Shown here one piece after another: positions 5,650 to 7,545 of a stretch of DNA of 7,545 nt. Below the pieces are notes generated by a model, which was not told where the DNA came from, did no database searches, and was given only the letters and a program-made list of their open reading frames with translations. The position numbers were made by a program, and so were the translations under genes. Positions within the stretch are counted from its first letter, which is position 1; every line of letters begins with the position of its first letter. Origin of the DNA: Spirochaetales bacterium (lineage in GTDB: Bacteria > Spirochaetota > Spirochaetia > B11-G9); the NCBI GenBank assembly GCA_027077185.1, contig JALTGJ010000373.1, positions 1 through 7,545 on the forward strand, written 5' to 3'.

Positions 5650-6951
5650 ATGCAAATATCAGATAAGTTATTCCCCTTTAAATTCAAATTACCCTTCAGT
5701 TATGGGTGGATAGCTCTTGTTGCAGGCACTATCGGTGTAATTATGAGCATTCCGGGGCAGACTATGGGGGTATCCGTATTTACAGATTTTCTTATTGACT
5801 CCCTGCAAATATCACGTACAGGCTTATCCACAGCATATTTGATTGGTACAATACTTAGCTCTCTTCTCCTCTCCCGGGGAGGCAGGTTTTACGACCGCTT
5901 TGGTGCAAAAATTACTGCTCTTATAGCTGCTCTTGCAATGACTATTGTACTTTATTATCTCTCGTGTATTGATACTATTAAAGAAAGCATTTCTTCGCAG
6001 GGAATACTCACTCCCGGAATTACAGCTTTTATCCTTCTGGCTGCAGGTTTTTTTGTTCTCCGATTTTTCGGCCAGGGTATTCTTACCATGGTTTCAAGAA
6101 ATATGGTAGTAAAATGGTTTGACAAAAAAAGAGGATTGATAGTTGCAATTATGGGATCATTTACAGCCTTTGCATTTTCTCTATCCCCAAAACTTTTCAA
6201 TTCCATGATAGATATTTATAACTGGAATGGTACATGGAGAATTATAGCTCTGGTTGCTTTTCCAATATTTATCCTTATTATAATAATATTTTTCCGGGAC
6301 TGGAAACCGGAATCAGATAAAGAGAGGTTTGCATCTCTCCAGGACAAGATCCCAGTCACAGAGCTAACTCAGAGGGATTCAAAAGATACAACCCTTAAAG
6401 ATGCTTTAAAAACCAGAGTATTCTGGAGTTATAATATCGCAATTGCCCTAATGTCTATGTTCGGTACTGCATTCACCTTCCATATTGTTTCAATTTTCTC
6501 CTATGCAGGTATGGACAGAGCTGTAGCTGTTTCTGTTTTTATTCCAATCTCTATTATATCTGTAATCATCAGCTTTACAGGAAGCACCCTTTCCGACTAT
6601 ATAAGTCTAAAAATTATTCTTGCACTGGAACTCATAGGACTCAGCATAGCATCTTTTGCATTAATTTTTCTTAGACCTGGAGTCCCTGTTATATTTCTTA
6701 TTGCTGGAATGGGCATTGCTAATGGAACATTTGTTGTCCTTTTAAATATTGCCTGGGTCAATACCTTCGGTAAACTGCACCTTGGAACTATTTCTGGATA
6801 TGCTATGGGTTGGACAGTAGCAGGAAGTGCCCTTGGACCCTTTCTTTTTTCTTTTTTGAGAGATCTCTACGGTAATTATAATCTGGCGATTTTTGTAACA
6901 TTAGGTATGATAATAATTCTTTCCCTGTTTTCATTCGTAGAAAGGAGCTAA
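5650..6951 (+). CDS. MFS permease, oxalate/formate antiporter (OFA)-like
   Basis: This is a 433-residue inner-membrane carrier with about 12 hydrophobic segments, probably importing or exchanging a small organic anion. SYGWIALVAGTIG (17-29) opens helix 1 as in OFA/monocarboxylate-type members. Motif A appears as GGRFYDRFGAK (77-87). GQGILTMVSRNMVVKWFDKKRG (141-162) corresponds to the NMVVKWF...RG segment typical of that group. A hydrophilic central loop covers about 217-255, ending TLKDALKTRVFWS. ATG at 5650 is the only possible start near the N-terminus, because a stop codon (TAA 5647-5649) directly precedes it in frame. No Shine-Dalgarno is seen and no upstream promoter is convincing; TATATG at 5631-5636 is a weak -10. 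It is unrelated in subfamily to the other permease in the window. A Cof-type HAD gene follows 9 bases later. The substrate is unknown. Confidence 0.86.
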   Translation: MQISDKLFPFKFKLPFSYGWIALVAGTIGVIMSIPGQTMGVSVFTDFLIDSLQISRTGLSTAYLIGTILSSLLLSRGGRFYDRFGAKITALIAALAMTIVLYYLSCIDTIKESISSQGILTPGITAFILLAAGFFVLRFFGQGILTMVSRNMVVKWFDKKRGLIVAIMGSFTAFAFSLSPKLFNSMIDIYNWNGTWRIIALVAFPIFILIIIIFFRDWKPESDKERFASLQDKIPVTELTQRDSKDTTLKDALKTRVFWSYNIAIALMSMFGTAFTFHIVSIFSYAGMDRAVAVSVFIPISIISVIISFTGSTLSDYISLKIILALELIGLSIASFALIFLRPGVPVIFLIAGMGIANGTFVVLLNIAWVNTFGKLHLGTISGYAMGWTVAGSALGPFLFSFLRDLYGNYNLAIFVTLGMIIILSLFSFVERS

Positions 6952-6960
6952 AACTAATAA

Positions 6961-7545
6961 ATGGAATTCTTAACTAACACTACACCCCAATTAATAGTAA
7001 TGGATCTGGACGGGACAGCACTTAACAGCAGCAACACTCTTCCTGTCAATCTAACCAGAATTTTAAAATCGCTAATAAGTAACAAAAAATGCAGGGTTGT
7101 ACTTGCCTCAGGCAGATCCATATCATCTATGAAACCAATTGCTCAGAACCTAAATCTTACAGCTCCGGTAATTACATTAAATGGAGGTGTAATAATAGAT
7201 CACTTATCTGATAAGATTTTTTTTGAAAAAAATCTTCCAGATAATATTTATATTGAAAGTATTGAAATATTAAAAAAACTTCAAATGGATTTTGTTGTTT
7301 TTACCCCAAACACTGTTTATTCCTTGAAGCCCTCATATATAACAGAGATTTTAAAAAAATATACAGAAAATACAATTAAATGGACTGATGATTTAAAAAA
7401 TATAAATTCCCCTGTTAAAATGTTATTTATTCCTAAGTCTAAAGAAGAAATTGCTGCTGTAAAGAGAGAAACACAGCATCTTGAGATTGATACAATTGAC
7501 TCAGGTTTCCAATTTGTCGAGATTGTCCCAAAGGGGGTTAATAAG
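6961..7545 (+). CDS. Cof-type (class IIB) HAD phosphatase, 3' end cut by window
   Basis: The reading frame is open from ATG 6961 to the last base, 195 codons without a stop, so the gene continues past the window. Motif I is D15-L-D17-G-T19 (VMDLDGTALNS), motif II is LASGRS with S50, and ITLNGG (about 73-78) is the conserved strand before the Cof cap. The last residues, FVEIVPKGVNK, correspond to the place where Cof-family proteins carry EI.P.GV.KG. The final lysine is therefore the likely motif III lysine, and the GDxxND motif IV is outside the window. Full-length relatives are about 260-280 residues and dephosphorylate sugar phosphates, FMN/PLP or similar small molecules in the cytoplasm. 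AAAGGAG (6941-6947), at the end of the permease gene, is 13 bases upstream, rather far. It is probably co-transcribed with the OFA-like permease. Confidence 0.9.
   Translation, partial: MEFLTNTTPQLIVMDLDGTALNSSNTLPVNLTRILKSLISNKKCRVVLASGRSISSMKPIAQNLNLTAPVITLNGGVIIDHLSDKIFFEKNLPDNIYIESIEILKKLQMDFVVFTPNTVYSLKPSYITEILKKYTENTIKWTDDLKNINSPVKMLFIPKSKEEIAAVKRETQHLEIDTIDSGFQFVEIVPKGVNK

Noticed and set aside
5955..6206. Minus-strand 83-codon frame
   Set aside because: It is antisense to the OFA-like permease, with no ribosome site or motif.

Overview
The window is AT-rich bacterial DNA with tightly packed protein-coding genes, most of them for transport, salvage and small-molecule hydrolysis. No rRNA, tRNA, CRISPR array, insertion sequence or phage gene was seen. 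The best taxonomic hint is the periplasmic binding protein at the left edge. Its signal peptide ends in a 'PLFANGDKE' style segment without a lipobox cysteine, a pattern I associate with Spirochaetota (Spirochaeta/Treponema relatives). The low GC and gene content fit, but this is an inference and not a firm assignment.

Left block, minus strand (1-3825). Reading in the direction of transcription: an MFS permease of the MFS_1-like/HcaT-NupG type (TTG start, strong Shine-Dalgarno), then 9 bases later a 5-methylthioadenosine/S-adenosylhomocysteine deaminase-type amidohydrolase (mtaD). After a 292-base AT-rich gap comes a LivK-like branched-chain amino acid (or amide/urea) ABC-transporter binding protein that runs off the window. 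Permease and deaminase look like one operon for uptake and deamination of a purine nucleoside-like compound.

Middle block, plus strand (3843-5234). A HAD-superfamily phosphatase with an unusual DHDDT nucleophile motif is divergent from the permease. The two are separated by only 52 bases, in which the two predicted promoters overlap almost completely. A complete VapBC toxin-antitoxin pair follows: an Rv0623-like (PSK_trans_fac) antitoxin overlapping a PIN-domain VapC. Its promoter is covered by three alternating copies of an 8-base half-site, a good candidate autoregulatory operator.

Right block (5239-7545). A small minus-strand lipoprotein/membrane protein with a conserved-looking WHGW...YEVNNTGWWYD core ends only 4 bases from vapC. 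Divergent from it is a second, unrelated MFS permease of the oxalate/formate antiporter (OFA) type. It is followed after 9 bases by a Cof-type (class IIB) HAD phosphatase cut by the window end. Nothing here is clearly a new system. The most checkable points are the vapBC operator, the overlapping divergent promoters with a possibly leaderless HAD gene, the permease-deaminase pair, and the small lipoprotein.
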